Assembly: GCA_018398815.1 (NCBI GenBank)
Contig: CM031595.1
Coordinates: 46,766,167 to 46,830,166 of the forward strand
Source of the DNA: Conus ventricosus
Taxonomy: Eukaryota > Mollusca > Gastropoda > Neogastropoda > Conidae
Direction: 5' to 3'
Length of the DNA stretch: 64,000 bases
The notes under the pieces were generated by a model that ran no database searches, was not told the DNA's origin, and was given only the letters and a program-made list of their open reading frames with translations. Of the stretch, positions 32,110-43,499 are shown in pieces. The translations under genes and the position numbers were made by a program. Each line of letters begins with the position of its first letter. The first letter of the stretch is position 1.

Positions 32110-34080
32110 GTCATTTACGCGGCTCCATTAGAATAATGGACGAGGACACAACAAGAAAGAAATGATGGCTGAGAACATTATCAGAAAGGAAAGATGGATG
32201 ATGATATCATGAGAAAGGAAAGATGGATGAGGACATCATGAGAAAGCGAAGATGGATGAGGATATTATGAGAAAGGAAAGATGGATGAGGACATCATGGG
32301 AAAGTTGGATGAGGACATCATGAGAAAGGAAAGATGGATGAGGACATCATTAAGAAAGGAAAGATGGATGAGGACATCATGGCAAAGATGGATGAGGACA
32401 TCATCAGAAAGGAAAGAAGGATGAGTATACTGTGAAAAGGACAGTTGGATCATAATATAATAGAATGGAAAGATGGATGAGGGCAACATCGGAAAGGAAA
32501 GATGGACGAGTACATCATCAGAAAGGAAAAATGGATGAGGACAATGTGAGAAAGAAAAGATGGATGAGAACTGTATCAGAAAGGAAAAATGGATGAGGAC
32601 ACTATGAGAAAGGAAAGATGGATGAGGACACTATGAGAAAGGAAAGATGGATGAGGACACTATGAGAAAGGAAAGATGGATGAGGACACTATGAGAAAGG
32701 AAAGATGGATGAGGACACTATGAGAAAGGAAAGATGGATGCGGACATCATGAGAAAGAAAGATGGATGAGGACATCATGAGAAAGAAAGATGGATGAGGA
32801 CATCATGAGAAAGAAAGATGGATGAGGACACCATGAGAAAAGAAAGATGGGTGAGGACATCATGAGAAAGGAAAGATGGATGAGGACATCATGAGAAGGA
32901 AAGATGGATGAGGACACCATGAGAAAGGAAAGATGGATGAGGACACCATGAGAAGGAAAGATGGATGAGGACATCATGAGAAAGGAAAGATGGATGAGGA
33001 CATCATGAGAAAGAAAGATGGATGAGGACACCATGAGAAAAGAAAGATGGATGAGGACATCATGAGAAAGGAAAGATGGATGCGGACATCATGAGAAAGA
33101 AAGATGGATGAGGACACCATGAGAAAAGAAAGATGGATGAGGACACCATGAGAAAGGAAAGATGGATGGGGACACCATGAGAAAGGAAAGATGGATGAGG
33201 ACACCATGAGAAAGGAAAGATGGATGAGGACATCATGAGAAGGAAAGATGGATGAGGACACTATGAGAAAGGAAAGACGGATGAGGACACCATGAGAAAG
33301 GAAAGATGGATGAGGACACCATGAGAAAGGAAAGATGGATGAGGACATCATGAGAAGGAAAGATGGATGAGGACACTATGAGAAAGGAAAGATGGATGAG
33401 GACACCATGAGAAAGGAAAGATGGATGAGGACACTATGAGAAAGGAAAGATGGATGAGGACACCATGAGAAGGAAAGATGGATGAGGACACTATGAGAAA
33501 GGAAAGATGGATGAGGACATTATGAGAAAGGAAAGATGGATGAGGACACCATGAGAAGGAAAGATGGATGAGGACACTATGAGAAAGGAAAGATGGATGA
33601 GGACACTATGAGAAAGGAAAGATGGATGAGGACACCATGAGAAAGAAGATGGATGAGGACATTATGAGAAAGGAAATATGGATGAGGACATTATGAGAAA
33701 GGAAATATGGATGAGGACACCATGAGAAAGGAAATATGGATGAGGACACCATGAGAAAGAAAGATGGATGAGGACATTATGAGAAAGGAAAGATGGATGA
33801 GGACATTATGAGAAAGGAAATATGGATGAGGACACCATGAGAAAGAAAGATGGATGAGGACATCATGAGAAAGGAAAGATGGATGAGGACATCATGAGAA
33901 AGGAAAGACGGGCAAAGAGATTATGCGAAGGAAAAATGGATGAGAACATTATGAGAATGGAAAGATGGATGAGGACATTATGAGAATGGAAAGATGGGTG
34001 AGGACATTATGAGAAAGGAAAAAAAGTGGATAAGATATTCCGAAACAGAAAAAAATGGATGAAGGCTGCATGAAAAATTA
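32110..34080 (+). repeat. 27-29 bp minisatellite U4, several dozen units
   Basis: Unit is GAGAAAGGAAAGATGGATGA followed by GGACACCAT or GGACATCAT. Most homogeneous between about 32.6 and 33.9 kb and degenerate at both edges. Degraded units continue into copy B to about 35.6 kb and through the start of copy A. Confidence 0.97.
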
Positions 34081-34258
34081 AAGATGGATAAGACGTGTTT
34101 GGGGTGGGCAGTGTGGGGGTGTGGGGGTGTGTGTTGGGGGAGGGGAGACCAACACTTCTTCGAGAAAGAATAGACGAATGAGAATGTTAGAAAGAACGCG
34201 AGAGGGAGAGAGATTCAGATGATTTATTCATATGATAGGTCAAGGCTCCTTATGAAGA

Positions 34259-34298
<40 letters not shown>

Positions 34299-34720
34299 AG
34301 AAGAAGAAGAAAGGTGGACGTGGAATTCATGACTGAGGAGACGGGTGAGGACATAATGAACTGGCATATGAGGACATGGTGAGTCAGGGAAGGACGGGTC
34401 TGGTCACGGTGAAGGAGGAAGGATGGACGAGCACAACACGAAAGGGGGGAAATTGGCGGAAGACATGCGAAATTTGTGGAAGGAAAATCACGAAAAACAA
34501 AAAAGGACGGAGAAACTCATGGTGGACAAAGAAAAAGGGACTGATGAAAAGAAATGGGTGGAGAGAAAAAAAAGGACGGGTGAAAACATGTTAGGAATGG
34601 GAAAAACAAACGAGGACATGGTAAGAAGAGCAGGAGTATGAGAACACCACGTATAATGAAGGATGGAGTTGTTGGAACATGCCAGGATCAGGATCAGGAT
34701 TCTACGTTGCGGGGAACCCC

Positions 34721-35136
34721 AGAGCTGCCAACCTGCTCATGCGGCTTACAGTAGCATTTCACAATTTTCACAGTAGCTTTCCAATTTGACGTAGCAACTT
34801 ATTTTGCGCGCGTTCTAAAAGGAAATCAGGCCTAAAACCCAGTTTTACGGACCACATTAAGCTACAGTACTCTTAGTATATCTATAAATGTTTTTATACA
34901 GAGTTTAAAGCAGAGGAAGAGGGCAAATGTAAAAAAAATTACGTGTACAGTAAAACCGAAAGCGGAAATGCAGTTCCGACAGACCGATAGAGACGTTACT
35001 CAGCGCTGTCCAAACAAAACGAAAGAAATCTTCGATTTTTTTGTTTCGCCGTAGCAATTTAATGATCGTAGTAGCGTCGTAGCAAGCTTCTCTTGGCGTA
35101 GCAAACTACGGCGATCTCGTAGCAGTTGGCAGCTAT
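34721..35136. mobile_element. 416 bp MITE, hAT-like
   Basis: Begins AGAGCTGCCAAC and ends GTTGGCAGCTAT, giving terminal inverted repeats matching at 11 of 12 positions. It is absent from copy A, whose uninterrupted site is GAACCTCC (6290-6297). Copy B has GAACCCC at the left and GAACCTCC at the right, consistent with an 8 bp target duplication with one base lost. No transposase is encoded. GTAGCA motifs recur inside. The 8 bp duplication suggests hAT, but superfamily is uncertain. Confidence 0.8.
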
Positions 35137-35144
35137 GAACCTCC

Positions 35145-37489
35145 CTAGGTGATAAATAGAACGGAAAAGAGAGAGCACCCCTCTTCAGGTAAAAAAAAAG
35201 CTTATTTTTAAAAATTGTTTTTTTCCTTTTAAAAAAAACATTTGACCCAATGAAACTGCCCGCCCCAACGGCCATCCCCGAGTTCAGCTCAATGGGACCC
35301 TGTTGCAGCTCGCACCCACCTAGGCTATCAGGTCAAGATGAGGACAGTGAAGGAAAGAACGCATGAGACAAGGTGAAGAATGAATAGATGGATTGGAGAT
35401 GGTCAGGAAAAAAAAAGGACGGATGAGGAAACCAGCGATTAAACGGTGAGAAACGAAGAAGGGAAAATTATGTTAAGGCAACGACGACGAGGATCCTCAA
35501 CGTGAGAAAAGGCCCGTGATGACGTTTTCAAAAAAGGACGAATGTCGGAAAAAAAAGGATGATCAAGGGGAAGGTTTTCCATTGTGCTCCTCTGCTTCCT
35601 ACAGAAAAAAGCTTCTTGGCGTAGTCATACTCAGTTCGTTTTTAAATGCAGAAAATTAATGACAACTTTCTTAAATGCTACAGGCCCATACCATGAAAAT
35701 TCAACACAACAGCTTTAAATGTAACAGGCAGAAAGCTCTTGCTCAGATGGCGATGGTACAAATTAAATCTTTCCCAAGCATACATTTCTTTCTCTTCCCA
35801 AGTAGATTTCATATTTTCCCGCCTTACGAGACAATAAGTCAGAGGGGTGAGGAGCGGAATCCTGCCAAGAGTGGTCTTACTGGTGGCGACCCCGTTTGTT
35901 TCTTACAAACTGGTGCTCATAAATTAAGTGCCATCGTTTTCCTTTTCCTCTGGTAAGGACAAAGTGAAACTATTTTGAAATTGTTGCAAAATGAAAAAAT
36001 ATATATTACAAAAAGGGTGAATGATGAGTATTCAAGTGACTGATTATTCAACTGCCTCGGACTGGGCTGATCGATTTGATTCTTGATAACTATCTGTTGT
36101 GTGCCCCTCACACAAAACTCACACACCCCACACCTGCGCGCGCATGCGCACGTGTGAACCACACACAACCACAACACACAAACACACACATCCAACCACA
36201 TTCAGCCCCAAGGGGCAGCTGTCAATCACTGTCAACGAGAAGAACATTGGTACTCATCTGTTTTAGAAGTTGTTCCAAGCAGAAAAGCACACGTGGGTAA
36301 AAGTCACTGCCCGCATTTAATGTCGCCACAATATGAAACTTCTGCGAAGACCATGACGACAAATTATTCGGTTTTTGGGGTCGAGGTAATGGCGGTTCTT
36401 CTTTCCATTTTTGTCCCGATCCCGGGGTGTTCTCATCTGAGGTATGCGCAAACCGGTTTTCGCAGACGGCAGATTGGAAGATTGAGGCCTGGCCGTGAGC
36501 ACGAAAACAAATGACCCTGACCTGCACGACTCGTGAACGTCGCTCGTACGGGTTTAACAAGGCCTCTTTCAAATGTACTGCCTTGGGGTTGTTACACAAG
36601 CACAAGGATGTGGGGTGTGTGTGTGTGTGTGTGTGAGCACACCAAAATCTTCTCTTCCTACCCGTGTTTTTTTTTGATGATAATAATAATAATAATTAAT
36701 AAAAAATAATAACATGATAACAATAATGATAACAGAAACAATAATGATAATAATTATAATAACAGTAATTAGGATGATAATAATAATAATAATAATAACA
36801 ACAAAAACAATGATGACGATAATGATAATAATAAAGATATCAATAATGATAATAACATAAAAATTATGATAATAACAAATAATTAAAATGAAGATGATGA
36901 TTATGATGGTAATAATGATCTAATATAAACATCATCATCGTCATCGTCATCATCATCATAGTGACAAAGGCATACTTAAACGCTTTCCGAGATACCAGAT
37001 TCTTTTTCCCGCAAGGTTCAGCATAGGGGTCTAAAGATCACACAAGGTGCACGCGGGCTACATTAACCTCTGCCCACACTCCTGCCCCTCGTGCCACTAA
37101 CCTTGGGACAGTTTCATATCAGAAGGCCATCTGGTTGTTGTGTTAAGCTGTAAAGTCGGTGGCAACTTGCGCGTCCTCAATATCAGAAACTCTTTGATGT
37201 GATTTGATTCAGTCGTTTGTAAATTGTATGTATGTAGCCTAGGCCAGCTTCATCACTGGAATAGTTGAAAAGTGTAAGCCTAACGAATATGTTTGCGTGC
37301 GACTCAGTGTGTGTGTGTGTGTGTGTGTGTGTGTAAGGTTTGGGTTTTAAGATTCAACCTACAAAGTAAAACGACAGCAGGCGGAGGTACCAAACCAAAC
37401 CAAACCAAACAAACAAACAAAAGAAAGAAAAGCACAACAACAACAACAACAACAACAATGTTGAGGCTCTGAGCCACCAGACGATGAGA
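35145..37489. other. Copy B equivalent of 6298-8695
   Basis: No gene. Holds degenerate U4-like units to about 35580, a short CA block at 36110-36190, (TG)n at 36615-36635, and a GATAAT-rich tract at 36673-36960. A (TG)n block at 37308-37334 is absent from copy A. Confidence 0.7.
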
Positions 37490-37702
37490 ACCGTTTCAGT
37501 TTCAGTTTCATCAAGGTGTCACTGCGTATACGCTACACCACATCTGCTAAATTTAGAGACCACACTGCGCATGATTTAAAGCTGACAAATGAATTAACGA
37601 GTAAGATGAGAGAATTTAAGAAGAGGGTCTATTGGCAACGAGTTAGTAGATATCTGACCTACGCATTAGCCCAACGCGCTGATCAGACCTCGAGTACCTA
37701 CC
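37490..37702 (+). mobile_element. SINE of gastropod type with internal insertion (copy B)
   Basis: Same element as 8696-8895, with GTTTCAGTTTCAGTTTCATC at its start and the same internal interruption. Confidence 0.6.
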
Positions 37703-37888
37703 TAACCTTGGTTGTGCCATTATTAACATTGTATGTGTGTGTGGCGAGTGTAAACAGACGACCAGAGCGACACTGAAGAAACGAGCTGTGTCCTACAGGT
37801 CTTCCCCAGGCAGGACAACAACGAACGCAGTCTTTATCAAATAGGCGAACTTCAACATTTAGTCTCCCCTACGCTTTTCATCATCTTC

Positions 37889-37982
37889 ATGAACGACATT
37901 CTCGATGACATCCCTGCATGGATCCATGGTGCAACATGAACGACATCCTCGATGACATCCCTGCATGGATCCATGGTGCAAT
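37889..37982 (+). repeat. 47 bp tandem duplication at the LINE 5' end
   Basis: ATGAACGACATTCTCGATGA at 37889 recurs, with C for T, at 37936, followed by the same sequence. Because 47 is not a multiple of 3, it shifts the frame between the two copies. Confidence 0.9.
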
Positions 37983-39665
37983 CTACGCAGACGATCTTGC
38001 CATTTGGTGCTCTGAGCAGTACATAACAACAGCCACTGTAAGGATCCAGGAAGCCCTGAGGAAGATCGAGACATGGACAAAAAAGTGGCTCGTAACCATC
38101 AATGCCAGAAAAACCACATACACCATCTTCAGCCTGGCTACAAAAGAACAGAGTGCACGCCTCCAGGTGAATGGTCACGTCCTCCCACAGGATAAGTCAC
38201 CCACTTACTTAGGAGTCACATTTGACCCCAGGATGACTTGGAGACACCAGATCAACAAGTGCACAGAAAGAGCCAGGCTACGTTTGGCATTGATGAAGAA
38301 GTTATCAGGAACTTCCTGGGGAGCCGACCACAACATCCAGAAGAAACTGTACCTTGGACGAGTTAGACCTGTCCTAGAATATGGTACAGCTGCCTGGGGG
38401 ACAGCAGCCAAGACCAACCTAGACAAAGTTGCCAAGGTCCAGAACCAGGCGTCCAGGATCATCACTGGCGCTCTCAAATCAACCCCGATCCAAGCCATGG
38501 AAACTCTGACAGGTCTTCAAAGCCTTGAAAGCAGGCGAGATGCCATAATCCTCACACAAGCTGCCAAATTCAAGAGGATGAAGAATCACCCCATGAACAA
38601 AAGAATGTCAGAGCCAACCAAGTGCAGACTGAAGCGCAGCAGTTTTGTGCACAACGCTCGTAGACTCGAGAGGCAGGACCCTGAACTGCTACAGCAAGGG
38701 AACAAGCAGATCCCAACTCACAGCTCTGTACCCGCTTGGAGAAGGGACCAGTTTCCGGAAGTCAGAGAGACAATCCCAGGCATTCTCTCAAAGGGCAAAC
38801 AATCAGAACCAGAGAAGAAAGCACTAGCTCTAGACCATATAGAACAGGCATACTCCAAGGAGCTGTGGACGTACGCATACACAGACGGCTCAGCAGAGGA
38901 GGCTACCAGAAATGGAGGTGGAGGAATATTCCTAACCTTGAAGGATGGAACTCACGTCCGACAAGCCATCCCCACAGGCAAATTCTCCACAAACTACAAA
39001 GCTGAGGCAGACGCATTGCAGACAGCAGCGGAGACACTGTGTGCGAATAGAGAGGCCATACATCCTAAAATCGTCATCTTCTCTGATGCACTGTCAGTAC
39101 TGCAGGCTGTACAGAACCCAAAGAACAAGGACCTCAACCCCCTTGTCTCTGCCCTTGCCAGACTGCAACAGGCCACTGAACTAACTGTCATACAGTGGAT
39201 ACCCTCACACTGCAACATAGCAGGCAATGAGGAGGCAGACCGACTGGCGAAGGAAGGAGGACAGCAGCCACAAGAGGAACAGGAAATCTCCTATGAAGAG
39301 GCCAAGACAATCATCAAGGAGAAGCAGAGGAAAAGATGGCTTCAGCTACATCCAGAATATAACCAGACAGATCCCTACTACCTCCTACCCAGACCAGACC
39401 AAGTGAACATTGTGAGGCTGAGGACGGGCCACTCCAGGCTACACCATCACATGTTCACAAGGTTCCGCATTGGCGAGTCTGCACTGTGCCCTGCGGTACA
39501 GCCCCAATGACAGTGGAACACTTCCTACAAGACTGTCCAACTTACCATGACCTGAGAGCAGAGACCTGGCCTGCTGACCAACCGATGAGGGAGAAACTCT
39601 ACGGATCTCTGGAGGACCTCTGCCGGACGGCAGCCTTCATCAGTGCATCTGGGGTTCCTGTCTGA
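37918..39665 (+). pseudogene. LINE ORF2 fragment: RT end, RNase H and C-terminal region
   Basis: An uninterrupted frame runs from 37918 to 39510 (530 codons). It starts within the RT with DILDDIPAWIHGA and catalytic AIYADDLAIW, followed by SPTYLGVTFDPRMTW and YLGRVRPVLEYGTAAW. RNase H follows at about residues 315-450: YTDGSAEEA (Asp), NYKAEADAL (Glu), IFSDALSVLQAV (Asp), and IPSHCNIAGNEEADRLA (His and Asp), so all expected catalytic positions are present. Near 39488 one base is missing. The C-terminal region continues in the next frame (VEHFLQDCPTYHDL) to TGA at 39663-39665. The N-terminal half and ORF1 are missing by 5' truncation. Confidence 0.9.
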
Positions 39666-39728
39666 GCGAACGAAGAAGAAGAAGAAGAAGATTGTGTTCT
39701 ATAAGAATCCTCCAAAATGAATGAGCGA

Positions 39729-39732
<4 letters not shown>

Positions 39733-39804
<72 letters not shown>
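39733..39804. repeat. (GA)n microsatellite
   Basis: 72 bp; 36 bp at the matching site in copy A. Confidence 0.97.
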
Positions 39805-39807
<3 letters not shown>

Positions 39808-40073
39808 ATGCGCATAATGATCAAAGACAACAAAATCACGTGGTAAGTGACAACAAACAGAACCTGGTAGAAATTTGAAAATGAAAATGGCTTTATTGAT
39901 GTATTTCATCTTTAAGTGATTTGTCAGGATTTCCAAAGCTTTATCATCAGTAGTTAATAGTTTCGAAGGCTCGTCAAGTCAAAGATTCGTTTTACAACAT
40001 GTCTATGAGGAGTCACCAGATATTTTACAGGAAATCTATTATCACCAGCTGAGTCCCAGACAGATGAGGCGTA

Positions 40074-40076
<3 letters not shown>

Positions 40077-40119
<43 letters not shown>

Positions 40120-40122
40120 GAG

Positions 40123-40160
<38 letters not shown>
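40077..40160. repeat. (CA)n(GA)n microsatellite
   Basis: CA followed by a GA block not present in copy A. Confidence 0.95.
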
Positions 40161-40164
<4 letters not shown>

Positions 40165-41099
40165 CGTTCTCATTTTCTTCCTTCCTCTGTTTCCTCCGCC
40201 TCACCCCCATTCAGTCTGTTGGACACCTTATGATCTCCCTTGCATCCTTACATGGATCCTCAAGCATAGGCTCAAAGATTGTCCCCTATATTTTATGCCT
40301 TTTACATCATGATTTTAGTTTTTCAACAACTTATTTTCCTAGCACACTTTCTTTTGTTTTACCTTTCTACCCTTCGCTGGCTGCTTTGGGGTGCTGTTGG
40401 ATTCTATTTTTGAATCCTTGGTGGTGAGAATGCCATAGAATTATAGACTGTGGTATATCTTCATTTCATACCCAGGAAATAATAATACGCGTCGCGCCTC
40501 TGTTTCGCAACTTCGGAGTACACAAACTCGACTGATTCGGTTTGCAATAGGAAATACACGTAACTGTGACGTATTGGTAAGGAGGGGTATAGCTTTTGCA
40601 ATGCGTATTACTGAAGTCCTGTTTTCACTGTCTTTTGACACCTGTTGCTACTCTCACCCGTTTTATTTACCGCTGTAGCAAGTTTCTCACGTTAAAACGC
40701 TAACATATTTACACAGAAGCTGTTTTTACACCAGCGTTCGGTTGATTAAACACATGTCTAACACACACACACACACATTTATATTTACTTTTGATGAACC
40801 CAACTTGAGAAAGTTGTTGCAAGTGCTGAAACTTTTTAGAATTTGCAAGTCGATCAGAGGGTGTGTGTGGGAGATAAGATTCCAAGACGTTCTCTTAAAT
40901 GGAGAAAGGGCAGACGCAAACAAACCGAGATCTGATTCACAATGACTGGCGTGGTCTCCTTGCCTCTGTGCGATTGTTAGCATGTCAGACTGCTTTGCTC
41001 AATTTAAGAGTGCACGTCCCCACCCACCCCATCCCCCTTCCTCAACACATCCATCATGAGAGAATAAAACAGACTTAAATAGCGTACCCCAGTTCATCC
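40165..41099. other. Unclassified sequence, copy B equivalent of 9480-10399
   Basis: No gene recognised. Confidence 0.6.
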
Positions 41100-42690
41100 T
41101 GAATACGCGTGATATATTCCATAAAGAGGAAAAACCGTCTTGGGCTGGTGTAACCGTTAGTAATGGCTATTCTGGAAAACATCAGCCATCATCTGTTACC
41201 TATAATGAACATACAAATTTTTAAGAATGATCGGCCAAGAACTTTCTGAGATTTTCCAACAAGAAGAAATCCATTATGGGCCATTAGTAAAAGCTATAAC
41301 GGTAAACTTAAACATCGGGCATCAGCCACCCATAATGAACATACCTACAAATTTTCAGAAAGATCGGCCACGAACTTTCTGAGATATTCCACAAAAAAGA
41401 CAAACCGTTATGGATCGTTATAGCCATTAGTAACGGCTATAACGGTAAACTAAAACGTCGGGCATGATTCGGGAACCATAATGAACATACCTACAAATTT
41501 TCAGAAAGATCGGCCGAGTACTTTTTTCTGGGACATTCCATAAAAAAGAAAAACCATTATGAGCCGTTACAGCCGTTAGTAACGGCTACAACGGTAAAAC
41601 TAAAACATCGGGCATCATCCGTCGCCCATAATGAACACACCTACAAATTTTCAGAAAGATCGGCCAAGTACTTTCTGAGATATTCCATAAAGAAGAAAAA
41701 CCGTTATGGGCCGTTATAGCCGTTAGTAATGGCTACAACGGTAAACTAAAACATCCGGCATTATTCGTAACCCATAATGAACATACTTGCTAATTTTCAC
41801 AAAGATCGGCCAAGTACTTTCTGAGATATTCCATAAAGAAGGAAAACCGTTACAGGCCGCTACAGCCGTTAGTAACAGCTATAACGGGGAAACTAAAACA
41901 TTGGGCATCATCCGTGAACCATAATGAACATACCTGGCAATTTTCACAAAGATCGGCCCAAGTACTTCCTGAGATATTCCATGAAGAAGAAAAACCGTTA
42001 CAGGCCGTCACAGCTGTTAGTAACGGCTATAACGGTAAACTAAAACATCCGGCATCACCCGTGACCCATAATGAACATACCTGCTAATTTTCACAAAGAT
42101 CGGCCAAGTACTTTCTGAGATATTCCATAAAGAAAAACCATTACAGGCCGCTACAGCTGTTGATAACGGCTATAACGGGGTAAACTAAAACATCGGGCAT
42201 CATCCGAGACCCATAATGAACATACCTGGTAATTTTCACAAAGATCGGCCAAGTACTTTCGGAGATATTCCATAAAGAAAAAAAACCGTTACAGGCCGTT
42301 ACAGCCGTTAGTAACGGCTATAATGGTAAACTAAAAACATCGCTCATTATTCGTGACCCATAATGAACATACCTACAAATTTTCAGAAAGATCGGCCAAG
42401 TAACTTTTTTTAGATATTCCATAAAGAAGAAAAACCGTTACAGGCCGTTACAGCCGTTAGTAACGGCTGTAACGGGGTAAACTAAAACATCGGGCATCAT
42501 CCGTGTCCCATAATGAACATACCTGCTAATTTTCACAAAGATCGGCCAAGTACTTTCGGAGATATTCCATAAAGAAGGAAAACCGTTACAGGCCGTTACA
42601 GCCGTTAGTAACGGCTATGACGGTAAACTAAAACATCGGGCATCATCCTTGGCCCATAATGAACATACCTACAAATTTTCAAAAAGATCG
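41100..42690 (+). repeat. Satellite-like array of about 145 bp units, 11 units (copy B)
   Basis: Same unit as 10400-12480. I counted 11 CATAATGAACATAC-type segments. At 42445-42475 the palindrome is perfect: 15 bp arms (CCGTTACAGCCGTTA and its complement) around one G. Confidence 0.92.
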
Positions 42691-42779
42691 GCCCAGTAGT
42701 TTTGTCTGGAGCGAGTGGAGCACATTTTGACCACGGACGGACGGACACACAGACAGCATTTCTTCGTTCCCATTCTAAA

Positions 42780-42810
42780 GTACTCCCTGTTCCATAAGAA
42801 CTGGGAGTAC
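42780..42810 (+). repeat. Terminal hairpin after the 145 bp array (copy B)
   Basis: Same stem as 12560-12590; loop CATAA instead of TATAA. Homology to copy A ends at about 42815. Confidence 0.8.
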
Positions 42811-42815
42811 AAAAA

Positions 42816-43360
42816 GAAACAAAGGCATACAAAGCTGGAGAATATCGAGAGAAGCACGAAAAAGTGGAGATATGGAACTAGACAAATACGGTGATGGCCG
42901 GCAGCATGTGACCAGAATAGAAAGGATGGGAATAGGTTGCAGCAGCGGCTTAAAGCAGCAGAACTCCGGCAATTCCAGTCCTTTCGCTTTTTGTCGGTAG
43001 ACTGCATGTTGCATTTTTTTGTAGAACAGATGGGCGCAGCAAACAGATGGCAGAGGCTCGAGCAAGGACTGGCTGCTAAGTCCCGGACACCTCTGTATTC
43101 AGCGGGATTAGCCGCCTTTTGAGGGAAAGCTGTCAAATCCCCTACAGACAGGCTGGAAGTCCATAATCCTGTCTCCATGAAGCACCAGTTTACTGGTCAG
43201 TTGGAATGGTGCGTTACTTGAAGACCTTCGGGCGAAGACGTAGACAAGAAAAACATGTATTCTGGGTCAGGGAGGCTGTGAGAAATACAGAGTATTTTGA
43301 AAGGTCCTTTATCTGTTTGCCCCTTCACCCCCACTGCCGCCCCCGTAGCCCCCCCTCCCT

Positions 43361-43363
<3 letters not shown>
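42816..43363. other. Unclassified unique flank of copy B
   Basis: A 62-codon plus frame at 42937-43122 (MQQRLKAAELRQFQSFRF) has balanced composition but no recognisable family or gene context. Confidence 0.4.
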
Positions 43364-43423
<60 letters not shown>

Positions 43424-43424
43424 G
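43364..43424. repeat. (CT)n microsatellite
   Basis: CT tract with one CC interruption. Confidence 0.95.
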
Positions 43425-43499
43425 ATCCCTCTCTCTTTCTCGTTTGCTCTCTTGCTTTTCTTCTGCTCAGTTTTATTATGTATTGTATGCATGGTTCAC

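Larger units (their letters stand above)
37863..39690 (+). mobile_element. 5'-truncated RNase-H-bearing LINE (I/Jockey group)
   Basis: The flanks CATTTAG and ATTGTGTTC are separated in copy A by only 10 bp (9058-9067), so this 1.83 kb is an insertion private to copy B. It replaced those 10 bp rather than leaving a target duplication. The element starts inside the RT domain (SPTLFIIFMNDIL) and ends with a (GAA)n tail at about 39668-39690. Coding sequence is much better preserved than in the other LINEs here, indicating a young insertion. Confidence 0.9.
34108..42815 (+). repeat. Large direct duplication, copy B
   Basis: Counterpart of copy A. It lacks the CR1/RLE composite but carries a MITE (34721-35136) and an RNase-H LINE (37863-39690). 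It has 11 instead of 14 array units. It differs from A by many small indels, often in homopolymers. The right end is five bases after the hairpin, as in copy A; the flanks beyond are unrelated. The left end merges into the U4 minisatellite and is not sharply defined. Confidence 0.9.

Noticed and set aside
28398..34080. CRISPR-like arrays
   Set aside because: Units are tandem without unique spacers and the genome is eukaryotic.
42937..43122. 62-codon frame MQQRLKAAELRQ
   Set aside because: No family, start context or splice evidence; mentioned only as a possibility in the flank entry.
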